Part shown: piece after piece, positions 1 through 13,600 of the stretch | Position numbering within the stretch: the stretch's first letter is position 1 | Layout: every line of letters begins with the position of its first letter | DNA from: Undaria pinnatifida | Taxonomy: Eukaryota > Sar > Phaeophyceae > Laminariales > Alariaceae | Assembly (NCBI GenBank): GCA_012845835.1 | Contig: JABAKD010000030.1 | Span: 11,663,715 to 11,727,714, forward strand | Direction: 5' to 3' | Length of the DNA: 64,000 nt | The notes under the pieces: model-generated | What the model was told of the DNA's origin: nothing | Seen by the model: the letters and a program-made list of their open reading frames with translations, nothing else | The model's database searches: none | Program-made: the position numbers and the translations under genes

Positions 1-406
1 TCTGAAAATCTTGCACATACGTGCGAATAAACGCCTGGTCTTCCAAACGAGGTCACGAGTATCGATAGGTGAAACAGGCGGCCCGTCTGTGCCAACTCCG
101 GCCCTTTAGGGGCGACATGTCGAAAAGCGTCACCATTGGGTCGAAAGCCCGTCTTCGCAGCCAGTTTGTGCCCAGCGCTAAAAAAACGCAGAGTACCAGT
201 ACCTTCTACCAGGTATTAAATTCCATGCAAAGATTCTCGAAGACCAGGGTTGAGAGCTGAGAGTCTAAACAGGCGGCCTCTGAGTTGTACGCACAGGCAG
301 CCTATATCCTGTTTTTCTCCGTCGCTCGCCAGGCTCATTGTGGTTGTTTGCATGTCGTGAAAGGTGGTGCTTTGAAATATTTTTTTAATTGACAGCTTGC
401 TAAGGC
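1..406. other. 3' flank of the RlmN-like gene
   Basis: No coding exon is recognisable here. The RlmN-like gene ends at 407, so this should include its 3' untranslated region. Short open frames exist but resemble no family I know and lack supporting splice sites. Confidence 0.4.
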
Positions 407-3400
407 TCATCGCCGCGGCACCACCGTAGGAGTGCTATCTATATCCTCATGTCGCCGTCTCTTCGCTCGATCGTTTTTTGCCGATGTTGCCAATTGCCCA
501 CAAGCCGAACTCTCTTCGTCCCCCCTGGGTAACGAACAAGAAAAAAAAAACATGTGGCGGAGCCGAGGCAGTTCCTTTCTTGGATGAAAACTTTTGCGGA
601 CGAGAAATATGCAGTGAGCCCCTGAACATGTTCCCATTCCAAGACAAGGCATCACACAGAGGGAAAACAGGTGCTGCTCTCAATTTGTCGAGTTATCCCT
701 GTCACCGCTACTGCAATAATCATCCCTGACAAATTCAACTGACAACTTCAACTGACAACTTCAACTGCAGTAGTTGTCCTCAAACAGTAGGTGCAGCTAA
801 CACAGTATCGTGCACAACAAATATTGCGTCCTACCCTTCTCGAGCAATCCTCTGCGAATATATCGTACCAGTTATCATATGCATCACACATAATGAACGC
901 TTACCTAGCGGTTCTAATGGTTGCAATGAGTCCTTCGTCCGTGAGCACCCTCTGGAACTCCTCCACGGCTTCTTTGCTTGACGCACGAAACAAGGCGTGG
1001 CCCGTATCGTTGTACGGAAGCAAGTTGATGCTCGCACGCGTCGGCAGTGGTCTCAACAAAGCGGCCAAAGCCCTCGCCAGCTCAGGGGTGTCGTTCATTC
1101 CGTCAATAAGAACAACCTCGACGAACAAGTGCTCTCTTCGTCTAGACTGTAAAACATCAGCAAAGGCATCTCTGTACGAACATAAACATTAAATGGAGCG
1201 TCAAACAAAGAGCAAGGACGAAAGAGGCCATGGAAAGCATTGGGTGTCAGGAAATAAGCTAGGGGCGCACAATTATTGGCACCTGCGTTAAGGGATTTCG
1301 GAAACAACCGAGAGGCACCCTTTGATTGAGAAAGACAAAATTCTTGCCTGCCATCATCCACTCGAACAACACGACTTGTTGGCGTGCTGCGCTTGCGGGT
1401 GGCAAAACGAGCGAGTTGCATAGTTCAACCGGAAAAAAATATAGTTCCACGTAGTTCCAAACATCGAAGGTGCAGTTGTGAAGGGATTAGTTGCTGAATG
1501 TCTCCGTTGGGCGTGATAATTTGCGCTCAACATAAACATGCTTATACGCTATAATAACAGCAAAGGCCTCACCTCAATTCAGTCATCTTGTGCACGGTTG
1601 TGGGGACAAGTAATCGCCGCACCTCGTCCGTGGCCGCGTGCACCGACCACGCCAAGCGAGACGGCATCCCCTTCATCCTCCGAATGGCGCTAGGCGAAGG
1701 GCCCACCGTTGACACAGATATTTTGCTCTTTGCCATGGCAAACGCGTGGGGGTGTGTGAGCACCTCTAGGGAGCGCGTTACCGCGAACGGGTTGTCCAGC
1801 GGCTCCCCCATGCCCATGTAAACCACGTTCGTCAGGGGGGGCTGTTCCGGGAAAGGATCGACGTGCAATTTATGCGCAAAACGTGCGTGGTTCAAGGGAG
1901 GGAGAGGTTAGTCCAATGTCGCGTTCAGCGATTATCTAATACGTTTTCCCGAGAGTACTAACTTGAGCGTGTTGACATTTTTGAGGTGCGCAATAGTGAG
2001 ACCCATCTTAAAGTGAGCAGGTCAGATATACGGCACACAGAACGTGCTGCATGCGGGCGGATAACTTGGTTGATGGGGCTTTCCTTTAGGGTCGAGATAC
2101 GATCTGCTCAACTGCTAATGTAGAGACGAGAAGCAGCTACAGTGGCAGTGACAGGTCGCAGCCAATATCTAAGGCCGTGGATTCTAGAAAGAAGGAAACA
2201 CTCACCATCCCATTATCTCTGGCTGCCTTCCGGGCAAAAAATACTTGGCCAAGGATCTCCCCTGGCGTCAAATTCCGGACAAGGCCCATCTTTCCCGTCA
2301 TGCAGAACTGACAATTCTTGGCGCATCCTATCTGGCTCGACACGCACACCGTCGACCTGTTCAGAACGCACGGCACGGGATGCATGCACAACAAGATAAA
2401 TCAATCAAAACTCAATAGCCTCGGGTCTACCGGTTGCACGTACGACAAAGAGAAGCAGCTACTCGTACTAATGCATTGAATACCTGGTATACATACCGTG
2501 GAATAAATCGTATACAACGTACCTGGTACCCTGTAGGTATGGTATGGGCTTGAGCAGAGTGTGCATATACCTGGCCAATAGTTGAGCTTATGGCCGGTTT
2601 AGATTGGACAGAGCAGGGGCTAGCCGACAGTTGAGCACCGGCTACGGGAACACCCGCAGCACACTAACAGCTCGGTATGTCTGGGGACTCCACCGCGCTC
2701 AAACAGTGTATCATACCACTGCGGCACACGAACCCTCGCCGCCGCTGTCACCTGACCGATGCTGCGCCTCTGTAACTTGGTGGTTCCGTTGGAAAACATT
2801 CGACACCCGAAGGTTGCGCTCTGTCTTCGGTCGAAGCGCTGCCTGCGAAAACCTGCGACATAGTTGACCTCTATATACCTTGCCTTGCTTGGTGTTGCAT
2901 CATACTACGCATGAGGTGCGTTTCGTGCGAAAAAGCACAAACACGATACATGGACCGGGCGTTTATATGCACGTACGTGCAAGGTATTCATATTTGCATG
3001 TAAACTCAATACTGCCCCCTGCCGACCTCGAGAGCACACCTCCAGCCCCCCAAAGGGTTGGGTTAGGGTTAGGGTTAGGGTCAGTGTTATAGGGTTAGGG
3101 TGAGGTCTGGGGTCAGGTTGGTCTGGGCACCTCAACCGTCGTTTTGCGCGGACCTGCACATAGGGAGCCGCCATACATAAATCGCTATTGAATTTACGTG
3201 CAAATTCGAATAGCCTGGCACGTACATGCAACTTCGCGGGGGCTGCGATACATGGGATAGCGGCAGGTTTATCGAAGTGCGAAATACAATCGACCCTGCC
3301 ATTTCGGGTACCGGAGGTCTTCTCCCAACGTCTCAACAAACAGATCGGACAGCGTCTTTTTTGTTTCATTATCATATCCGATCAGGCGTCATAGACGTAC

Positions 3401-4362
3401 CTACGCTGGCAGTGAACGATGGGCCACAAACGTAATACGTTCGCCCGTTGACGCACGTACCAGGGGTACCGGTAGTAACTAGCACCGCAACACAACACAT
3501 ACCTTGCTCCGCTGAGACACGGGATGACCACTGTTTCTACCTCCAGTCCGTCTTCCAGCCGCACCAACAACTTCCGTGTTCCGCATGAGGAGACCGACTC
3601 CCGCACCACCTATCACATCATACCACGGCATACCAGGTACCAGTACGTAATACAACACGGTGAGAGAGCGGGGAACGGACGGGTGTCCAAACGACGTCGG
3701 AAGTCGCAGTAGTGTTTGTAGTGAATCGTGCGTTTTGAATTATCAACCCTCGTGAGGACATTTTGTCCCCGGTTTAGGGTTGGCTTGCAGAGTACAGGCC
3801 TTCGACCCAGGCTCGCCTTATACCAAAGCCGTCGATTGCCGTTCTGCTCGGTTCTATACTCTAGTAGTCCATGTCTGGGTATTTACACAGCTAGTCATAC
3901 ATATGTGCGAAGCATTTACGAGTACGAGCATACGCACACCAGCACTCGTAGTGCTTACACGGACCCACCTACCTGCCAGGGAAAGGGTTCAACGTTGTCG
4001 TGGAGAATCCCAGATGTTTTATCTGTGAGGAATCCTGCCAAGCCTTCGCTGGAGAAGGGATCAACGCCGTCTGAAATCGCAGCCCACACCATCTTAGCCC
4101 GACCAAGGCCTCCTAGTACTTCCGAAACTCCGTCCACACCTAGAGACAGCAGCTCGCCGCCAGTGATGCGTGTGTTAAGGGCGGTTTCGAACTTGGTCCC
4201 CAGTGACGGGGCAGAAGACGTTGATGTCGGTGCTGCTGACACTGAGGGGACGGCCATGCCTAGTACGTCGCCGCGAGCGATGGTGGGAGTATAGAGCAGG
4301 AAAGACTCCACCGACCCAGCCAAGGTCAAGGCTGTGACGCCGGAGACCCTTGCTCGCCTCAT
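407..4362 (-). CDS. rlmN: RlmN-type radical SAM adenine-C2 methyltransferase, probably organelle-targeted
   Basis: Six exons: 4362-3973, 3609-3503, 2356-2206, 1841-1573, 1171-905, 524-407. All borders are GT-AG and phases agree, giving 433 residues. RlmN enzymes methylate C2 of an adenine in 23S rRNA and some tRNAs using S-adenosylmethionine and a 4Fe-4S cluster. Seen in the sequence: an N-terminal RNA-binding region (about residues 70-130), the [11 protein letters not shown] strand, Cys170 in CVSSQ, the cluster motif CAKNCQFC (Cys177, 181, 184), MGMGEP at 225-230, VLIDGMND, and the C-terminal [13 protein letters not shown] with Cys403. Cys170 and Cys403 match the two catalytic cysteines of the family (C118 and C355 in E. 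coli), so the enzyme looks intact. The protein is about 50 residues longer than E. coli RlmN, mostly at the N-terminus, where a hydrophobic stretch is followed by Phe21. An upstream ATG at 4404 would add 14 residues. Confidence 0.93.
3055..3103 (+). repeat. Interstitial TTAGGG telomere-like repeat
   Basis: Several tandem TTAGGG units with point variants lie inside RlmN intron 2. Other short runs occur near 8020, 34017 and 37961 in this window. Confidence 0.85.
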
Positions 4363-4621
4363 GGTACCGACAGCAGTAGCGGTGGCAGTACTGCGATACC
4401 ACAAAAGCTTTCACATGGAACTAGCAACACTTGGATGGGTTTCTACAGTATTTGGTCAGCTTTATTGACGGTTTCACTTCCTTTCACCTCTATCACGCCG
4501 CATATTTGCTCCGACCGGACCGGCAGCCAGCGTGGCTCATGTGCAGCAGATCAGACGATCAGACGTGTATGACTAGTTGTCAGCTGTAAGGCTTGCGCTG
4601 AGCTTGCTGAGTCGAGTGGGT
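4363..4621. promoter_or_regulatory. Divergent intergenic region between RlmN-like and LisH genes
   Basis: The two start codons point away from each other and lie 259 bp apart, so both promoters and 5' untranslated regions must fit here or in overlapping sequence. I see no obvious TATA box. The function is inferred from position only. Confidence 0.45.
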
Positions 4622-7600
4622 ATGTCTTCTGCTGGAGGGGCGTCGAGTGCGGTGCTGGACAACAAGAAGCTGGTCAAATTCGTGGAGCTTTTAGTGCATG
4701 ACTACTTGCAGAACAAAGGGTTCCTTGCCACGGGAGAGAAGTTTGCTGAAGAGTGCTCAAAGGGGGCTACAACTGAAGATGCTGCTGCTAGCGATGGAGA
4801 TGGTTTGGACGAGGCCGGCAGCTGGTACTGCCTCTCTGATAAGCTGGCCCTTCCGGTGGGTGTGTAGAAGACCGTGATTTGTCCCGCTGACTTACAAACG
4901 TCGTGCTACCCTGCCCCCAAAAAGAGCAGTTAGTTGGAGAGTTGACCCGGCGGCGTAGTAATTGTGCTTTTCGAGAAATGTTGGTAACCTCAGCCGTCAA
5001 CCTCAAGCAACTAGAGCAACTAACTGAACGTGTATGAAGGGTTATCAGTTGTCAGGCGTTGTCACACAAAAAGGGGCTAACCTCGTCCTTATACAATCGT
5101 CCTGTTGACCCTTGCAACATCCAAGGGGGTTGTCGACCTACAGTTGTATCTGTGCCCTTTACGAGGAATGAATGTAGACCACGTGCGGCCAACCTGCGTA
5201 GCGACTCGGTCGAATTCACAGGTTTATGTTTGTTGGTAGAAAAAAAAATGTGTACGAGCTGGTCCAGTTGTAACTGTTTATGGAAAGACGAATCTTGATC
5301 TTGTTTTTCCTCCAGATTTTCTCTTTTTTACGTATGCAAGTCAATCTTGCTCGCGGAGAGCACAAAACTGGCCATTCTCTTAAGAATATTTGTTTGAGCT
5401 CTCTTCCTGGGCTTTCCGGCGAACGTACCCATTCATTGCTACAGGGACACAAAAACCCAATTTTAAGGGCTGGGTAAGATTCGCCCCTTAAGGCTTGTAC
5501 GTCGAAAATCCTTTAATTTTCCATATATATGGTCAAGATAATGAAACTGAGTATTTTTTTGCAGATGTTGGTTCTCTCTTTTTTGGAAACAATTCAAAAT
5601 TCCCCTGTAGCAGCGGATAGGTTCGCTGGGAAGCCCTGGACGAGAGCTCGAACATTCACTTTCGAGAAAATGGCCGATTTTGAGCTCTTCGCAAGCAAAA
5701 TTGACTTACATACGTCGAAAAGGGAAGATCTGGAGGAAAAGCAATATCAAGGTTCGTTTTTCCATAAAATGTGCGGCCTAATGCTGACAGTCACTTGACC
5801 AGCCTTATCTCTTTGAACGGTGATGAATTGGGCCATAATACACCTCGTATCCTGATGACCAGTTAATTAACGCGCAGCCTCACAGTTAATATCAGAACAT
5901 GCCCTCTAAGTTTCGTTATTATCCCTCAGCCCCTGCCAGGCGTTTCTTAAAAATATCGAAAGTCGTATTTCGCAGCTCAATTCTTCGTTTTATTCTCTGA
6001 AATTTGACGCTTGACTCGGAGCGCTTTGTGCTAGAACTTCGCGCGCTGACAACAAAAAACACGGACTTTTTGGCGAATGTTTTTTTTTGTTTTTTTTTTA
6101 TTTTACATGTACATAAGGGCCCGAACTAACGAGGAACTTGTCAAATCAACCTTCGATTTTTTTTCTTGTTTAATTTAATTTTAATCTGATTGGTCAAAAA
6201 ATTAATCACCGAGGAGGCATTCTCAGAATTATTACGAAAAATCAAATTCAACAAAGAAGTAAAAAAAGTACTTATTGTGGTCGAATTTAGTCGAAAATCG
6301 AAATTCAATTTGGGGAGTTTGTGCACCTAGGCATAGCATGTTCTATGCAACCGAAGCCGGCCACGCGAATTGGTGCCATATCGTCGGCTGATTGAGAGCC
6401 GAGAAGCCACCATTGCGAGATGTAGGACCACAGGAGCAGTCGCAGCACGGCCTGCGAAGGCCCTTAGCACAGCCTAGACCGCCGCAAGCCCAGTTTTTCG
6501 TCGCCCTGCACCTCGAAAGTTACGCGACCAACTAGTAATACCACATCACCACTTCGCTCAGAAGTTCGACAGCTATATCCCCGTCGCTGCTGCCCGTGTG
6601 GGGCGGCGGGGCGGCGCCAGCCCATCCAAGAGACGCCTAGAGCCATAGCCTTCTAGCCGCTGCCGGCAAAACAATCTGCCGCTAGCCGCGGCGCTCCGGG
6701 GAGGACGCGAGCCATCGCTCGCCTCGGCCATTGCCCACGGGTGTTCGTTGACCCTTTCGCGTCTTTTTAGTTCTAGAACGAACTACGCCGTTCCTTGATA
6801 AGAAGCAGAGTTGTATTTTTCGTATATTTTTCATGAAATTAAGAAAAAAAATCGAATTATGATTTTCCGTGCTCCTCGTTTTTCTGGGCTCTAACTTTTT
6901 TTCTTCGACTTTGTTTTTGGCCAGCGCGAAATATTTTGGGTCAACCCCTTTCCTATCTGAAAATCGCAAAACTGAGCTGCCAAAATTCATTCCGCTATTA
7001 CGTTTAACTCTAAACCGGACCGGATGGTATAAACAAGATTGATAACAGCACCGCCCAAAGATAAGGGGATACAACCCGCAACCGGCGGAGAGACACCATA
7101 ATGAGGGATAAACTTGAACAGAAGGGGTACTCGTACGAGTGTGATATCGTGCTATTCCCAAGCATTCTTCACGCTGTCCTTGGGAAGGTGTCCCTCTCAC
7201 GGTCGGTCGGGAAAGCGGGCAATACCCTCGAATGACCAGCAGACAAATGGCACAATATATCTGTACTCAACGGTGGGACTTATATCTGATGACTGTGCAT
7301 TCGTAGCTGCTCTAGACAAGGAGATCCGTTCACGAGTATACAATAACATGCCTATATACGTGTATAGCTCAATCTACCGTGCACGCATTTCGACAACATT
7401 GCGGTACATCGTCTTGCACTCGTATATATTCAATGACAGTGATGTTCAGGAGACGGAGTAGCAACAACAGCCCCGAGCTGTTTGCTTAGACAAAGTACTG
7501 CCCTGTGCAGTATGCCCGAGATAAAAGAAGAAGGTGTTTATGTCTTGAATATTACAGCAGTACCCAAGCGAAAACGGAGAGAAGACGGGGAGAGGTGGGT

Positions 7601-10600
7601 GTAGAGAAGAGTGGGATAGAGGGGGGCACAAGCTGCTCCCCACCACGCTCGCCCACGAGCCATAATCCCCCGTACCTCCCCAAACCACAAATACACTGTC
7701 CATCAACTGGCCACAATGTAACAATTCTCACTATGGCGGATACCCCGCAATGTCCCGTTCGCTATAGCCAACAGACTTTCCACATATTAGTCCTGGCCTA
7801 CCGTGCATCCCGTAATACCCCGAGTACCACACTATATTGATTGATATAAGCTACATTTAACAGTACCGACTAGGTGTTGGACACACTACGTGCCATTTAG
7901 TTATCTGGCTCCAGCCGATGAGCCCGTGTCAAACCCTTACTTGTTGTGCGTGTCACCCGCCATTATCATCTCGTGACTACAGTATGCATTTTCATGCTAT
8001 TAATATTAATAAGGCGATGGTCTAACCCTAACCCTAACCCTAATCCCGCAAGAAATAGCTTAACCATCGTACGCTAAGTTGTCTTACAAGGATTAGTTTT
8101 TGAGTAGGCATTCGGTTAACCTTTTACCAGTGGCCAAACGGACTAATACCCGCTAATTCCTTAACAAATGGCGGCGTCGACAGACAATGAGTTTTGGCGT
8201 CGTGGGTTCGAATCTGACCTTCTACCAATACGAAACTTTTACGGCTTTCTCCATGTCGGACTTGAAAATTGCTCTCCCCGGAATCCCCAGGAAACCGAAC
8301 CGCGTGAATATTGATTCGTCCGCCCGAATGTCCGGCCGACCTGCTATCCCGCCGATCCAGGACGGGAGGATGTTATGGTGTCGTAAGGCATAGATCGGGT
8401 AGGTTTTTGGTTGGGATTTTACCAATCAATGGTCAAACAAACTAATGTATGACACTGAAATCAGTATTGTTTCTTGTGGATAAACGGCGCAAAACAAAGT
8501 ATTGTCCGCATCCTAAGCAGCATGAAAAGTATGACCATCAACAGGGGGCTGTTCAGGGCTGTTATGGTATATATGAATCTGCACATACGGCCTGCGAGGG
8601 TGGGCTAGTGTTATGGTATCTCCTCTCCCACGTTGCGGCGTTATGATTTATAGCAGTTGTCCACTTTATAGCTGACAGGCGTTATCGGCTGCGTAAACGA
8701 ACGGCTTTGCCCCCTCTTGTGTCAGAAGGTACCCGGCGGACATAGAGCAACTCATACAAAGATGTAACATCCAAGCAACCCTCGTGTGAGTGGACAGTAC
8801 AGAGCCAGAGGCACCCCTGCATAGCAGTAGTCGGCTCCTGGGTCCATATTTCCTCGATACTACTCCGGGACTGTGTAGCAATAGAAGCTAAGGCAGGGCT
8901 GTGTACAGCAGTGAGAGCTGGAGCTGGCGTTTGTACCGCAATGGGAGCTATAGTAGGGGTAGGTACAGCTGTGAGGATGGCCTGGTCAGCCAGAAGGCGC
9001 AGACCACGTACAGATGGCGGGCAAAGTGGTCTCTTACTAACAGCAAGTGATGTTGCACCAAAGACTGTTTCTTCATTGAACGCGGCACGAAATCATGGCC
9101 ATGGCCGCGAACGGAATGTTTTTCACTGAAGGCAGCGCAACAAGCTAAGTAACCTAAAGACAAAACTCCGAAATTCAGTCTTCCTTGCGTGGTGAAAGAA
9201 TAACCTCTATCCCAAAAGGGCAATCATTCATCCTTTCCTTTTCGGGCGTCGCGCGCTCCATGCTGAAGCGGGAGAGAGAGGCTTGCCGAGCCCCGTCAGG
9301 GCTACCTCGAGGGGAACGAGGAGTAAACGCTGCTGCTTTCTCGTTGGCAGAGTTACGGTGTACTGAAGATGCTGCTGTAAACTCCATACAAATCCTATCG
9401 GCTGACGGCGAATAGCTCACGAGGGCTCTGCTCGGCATCAAGTGGCAGGACTCTGGGGAAGTCCAGAGGAGCGGGTGTCCCTGGCAGCAGTCTAGGAATG
9501 CTCAGAGACGCGGACGTGGGCGGCAGCACTCTGGGTAAAGCCATAGGCGCAGGGGGCATTGGAAGCACTCTCGGGGGACCCAGAGGCGCAGAAGCTAATT
9601 GAAGCGCGGCTGTGCCGGTGCGCTCGCTGGTAGCCAAAATTCGAGGTTGATCTGTTTAGTCGTTGGTCCTCGTAGGAGATATTTCTGCGACTCAAATCCA
9701 GTAGCTGCCGTTAGCGAGGCCAAGTTCGCGGCTACCAACAGGAAGACCTTGGGCCGCACTGTCATGGTGACCGACGCGAAGGAGGCTGGTCCCTCTTCCT
9801 GATGCTTCATCATGCTGCGGGATGGCCGGGGTGCCATGACGATATTATGATGATAACCCTCGTCCCCAAAATCAAAACACATACAACAAACACAACAACC
9901 GAACTCGAAATTGCCATAGACTAATGGTCTACGTCCTGCCCGCATGACGCCGCTTGTGACCCTCTAGTTCCTTAACAGTCAATAGCATGGAGTGAACGGT
10001 ATGGGGTTAACAGTATGGAGTTGACAGTGTGCGCAGTTAACAGTATGGATCTAACAGCATGGGCCTGCCATCAAGAAAAACCTATTAATAGTCTAACCTG
10101 CTACCAGCTGATGTTCTCACAAACCAAACAGTACGGGTCCGCCAACAAGCAACACCTTTCTATTAGTAGTTGTGTTGAGAGCTTAGAGCAAGGTTTCTGA
10201 CATTAGTGTGACACCAAGTGCGAGAAAGCTCGAGCATAAGACTAGTATGTACCGGCAGGGCCTAGTATAGCGCTCGCCGGTGAGCACGTTTTCTTCTAAA
10301 TATATTAGCATCCCCCGTAGCAGAGTATGATGTTGCCATCGTACGTTGTTTCTTATTCGTGGCTCCATGCTGATTTTTGATTGGACCAATCAACGCATGA
10401 TGTCTTGCAGGAGCTCCTCCGGCACAACGCTATGGCCGCGCTAGAGCAGCGCTTCGCCAGTGCCATCGAGGTGCTCATCCAAGAAATGATTAGAGAAAAA
10501 GACGGGAAAATATCCGCGCCTTCGTCGGTGTCCATCGCTAGCGTGAGAGACTCTAAGGGAAGGCGAAGGCCAATGGTAGACCAAAAAGCGACAACACTTT

Positions 10601-13600
10601 CCATGACCACAGCGAGTGGTCTTGGTCCTACGGGAAGCGAAGTATCTACCGTGACGGCCTCAAAAGGAAGCCAGGAGTCACTGCTTACAGGAAGGGGAGG
10701 GGGGGGGCGGGGCGGGGGGTTCCAGTGCAGGCGTTCTTCCTGGAGGTCGTGGAGGTTGCACCAATATGAACGAGACTGTCGGGGGAGCGAAAGAACGGTG
10801 TAAAACGAGGTGACCACCTCATGCTCACTTATTGCGATGCTCAGTTTCCGTTTGTTTTTGCGCCGTGAAACTGTGCAATATCTATGTAATACCTGCTCGC
10901 AGTACTGACACCTATTTTACATTTTTGTACGATACGGTTGCGTGTGGCCGATGGATACCATGTCAAATACGTGACGCGGCAACCCCTTTTGTTACCCAAG
11001 AAAGCAGTACGTAGCAAAGGGCACGCTTGTCGTTTATCAGGTAGAACACGAAAGGCTTCGGTTTTACACAGCCTAATCCAACATGTTTTAGGCAGAACGG
11101 CTGCAATGTGAGTCTATCCCGCGTCGCCGCGTGCTTCTGTTTCGTTCGTCATCATGTAGTCCCCTCCAGGGCAAAATGGGAGCGTCACGTAGTAACCTCG
11201 GCTGTCGAACAGAGGGCCGAGAGACGACGCGCAAGCATCACGCATCGAGCACAAAACGAGGTCCCGGGATTTCGTCGCCTCCCAAGGTGACGCCCCCCCA
11301 AAGAATTCCGCGGATTTTAGGCCCAGCGCGTACTTTGTACAAAACACGGGTTGGTCGACAGTCACGCGCAGTGAACATTCTGAGGCCTAATACCTGCTCG
11401 GGATTCGTGGCGTGCTGTTTCGTTTCTCGGCCGCTATGTTCGACGCTGATCGCACGCCGTACTTAAGGACGCCACGCACGCGCCGATAGACGGATGGCAG
11501 AGTGTTTTTCACGAAACAAAAACGCTAAGAAGGTGCTCTACAACAGTTCTCGATGTTGGTGCGTATGGAGCGGAAACATCGTGGTTGAGATACGCCTCTC
11601 AACGCGAGAATCTTTGCGAACTCCAGTATGTCGTTATCATTAGGTGTCAACGAGCCTTATATATGTTCGCCCCTACTCCTATATACCACTCCAGTAATAC
11701 GCCATTGTTAGGGTATCAACGAACTTTATCCATGAACCGTACACAAGTGTGTTGCTACTCATTCACGTACGTTTTTGATTTTTGTTGCGCGATGAATCTT
11801 ATCAATTACCCGTATCAATGAACATTAAAAGATAAACTTATCAACTGACCCTGCACAATATTGTCTTTACTCCTTGTCGCTACGCGACGAACCTTTCCGC
11901 CGTGCCAAACCACAGGGGGCTAGAGGATCGAGGGATACTGGGGGAATGTTGAACAAATTCCAGTTTAGCAAAGACGCCCTTCGAAGGTGATGAGATCGTT
12001 CAGGGAAAAGGGTAGCAGTTAGCCTTCTGCAATTTGGCCCTACCGCTGTGAAATTCGCGGCACGATACTCATTTTTTAAGATCCTGGACAATGGCTTGTT
12101 CGGGCGTCGACGTGCTTACGACGTGTGCCTTCCATCTACTACCCACGGGTTGGTCATGCACACACAGTAGTCCGACAGAGTGATTTGCCCTGGACGGACG
12201 ATCACACTCACTTTTATATCGCTTTGGTGGCGTGGCCGCGTTTTCTCGTGTGGCGCGTGTTTTGGCAACGGAGCACGCTGTACCAGGTTATAGCGCAGCT
12301 ACGGTATTTCTTCGTTCTGAAAGGCCTGCCGGTTGTCCGTTAGTCTCCACGCATTATCGACGGCACATTGGGCGCATTTGCGATACCAACCAGCTCTCTT
12401 CACACGCCGTGCATCGCACTCTATCGCTCCAATCACAGACATCAAATGAGCCACGAAAGCTGGATTCCCGAGGACCTCCGCATGAAGGTATTGCGGGATA
12501 CGTGAAAGGCATGCGGTACAGCTAGTCTTGCAGCTATCGCTAGCTTGGGGACGAATTGGTGACATAACAAAACCACTATCAAGAGTCCCGAATGAACTCG
12601 AAACGATATGTTGCGATATGGGCATTGTTACTTGGTACTATGTCTTGCCCGTTGACAGGCTGTTGGTTTACGCTGCGCCCTTCGCGTATCATTTAGCTGG
12701 TGTCAAGCACTTGGTGATGGGTCTTGCCCGTTAACAGACAGTAATTTTGTGTCCCTTTCTTCACGTGCCATATTGTCGTGTATGCTAATATGTTTTAAGT
12801 GGGTCTTGCCCGTTAACAGACAGTAATTTTGTGTCACTTTCTTCACGTGCCATATTGTCGTGTATGCTAATATGTTTCAAGTTATCACGCCCTGGCGCAG
12901 CCGCAACAGAAAGACCCACCTCTAAAAAGCCGCGGGAAAAACACAATGCTTGTCAGATGATGAGGCGAAGCATGGCGGTGATAAAGGAAAATGTTTACGG
13001 GAGCGTAGCGCAGAGGAGCCTGGTGAGGAAGGAGCAGAAGCGGAGCAGTCGAAGCGAACTGGAGATCGTCAAGACGCAAGAAAAGTTTGGCACCAAGCAC
13101 CAGCGACCTTGCGCGTTGTGCGAGCAGAGCTTCAGCGAGGTCAACCTCGTTCTCGCCGTCCCTTTCAAGGTACGGTCCACGGAAGTAGGTTAGGAAGTGT
13201 AACATTAACAGTGTAATGGGGGTCACCCCAGGGTGCTGCAACAGTGCCTGTTGCGGCATAGTGCTGGTGAAATCGCTTGGCACGGCCGGAAGCCGCTATA
13301 CTAGTACCAGCATAAACGCAACAATATTCAATAATACCGGTGTCCGGTATACTGCCGGTACTGTTGGCTAGTACTGTAATCATGGGCACATGGTAGACAG
13401 CACTTCAAACACGTGGGTGACCCGTGGGTGACCCTTTTGCGACCCATGGGTGGTCCATGAGCCACCGCTGTCAGATCATAGGTGACCCACGGGCAAGCGC
13501 TACAAACTCATGGGTGGCCCACGGATGAACTATGGGCGTGCAGTATGACGTCATTAGCGACCAATGAGAGGTCTATGGGCGACCCACGCGTCACCCATGG

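Larger units (their letters stand above)
4856..10410. other. Large intron of the LisH gene (proposed)
   Basis: This region contains AT-rich stretches, an interstitial telomere-like run, a tRNA-like segment and a repeat shared with 21.65 kb. A strong acceptor at 5565 opens a frame to about 5755 that could be an additional or alternative exon, but its protein resembles nothing I know. Two minus-strand frames at 9.4-9.8 kb are listed separately. Confidence 0.4.

Noticed and set aside
1259-1450. Frame containing [12 protein letters not shown], which looks like the RlmN strand before GVND
   Set aside because: The real exon at 1171-905 carries [14 protein letters not shown], and the phases of 1573 and 1171 join directly. 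The look-alike lies in the intron.
5529-5798. Exon 2 of the LisH gene at 5565-5755
   Set aside because: The acceptor is good, but the sequence is unlike the rest of the protein; the exon at 10411 continues the domain more naturally. Kept only as an alternative.
6682-7200. 172-codon minus-strand frame as a gene
   Set aside because: It has no recognisable domain or splice partners, and its composition matches the surrounding intron.
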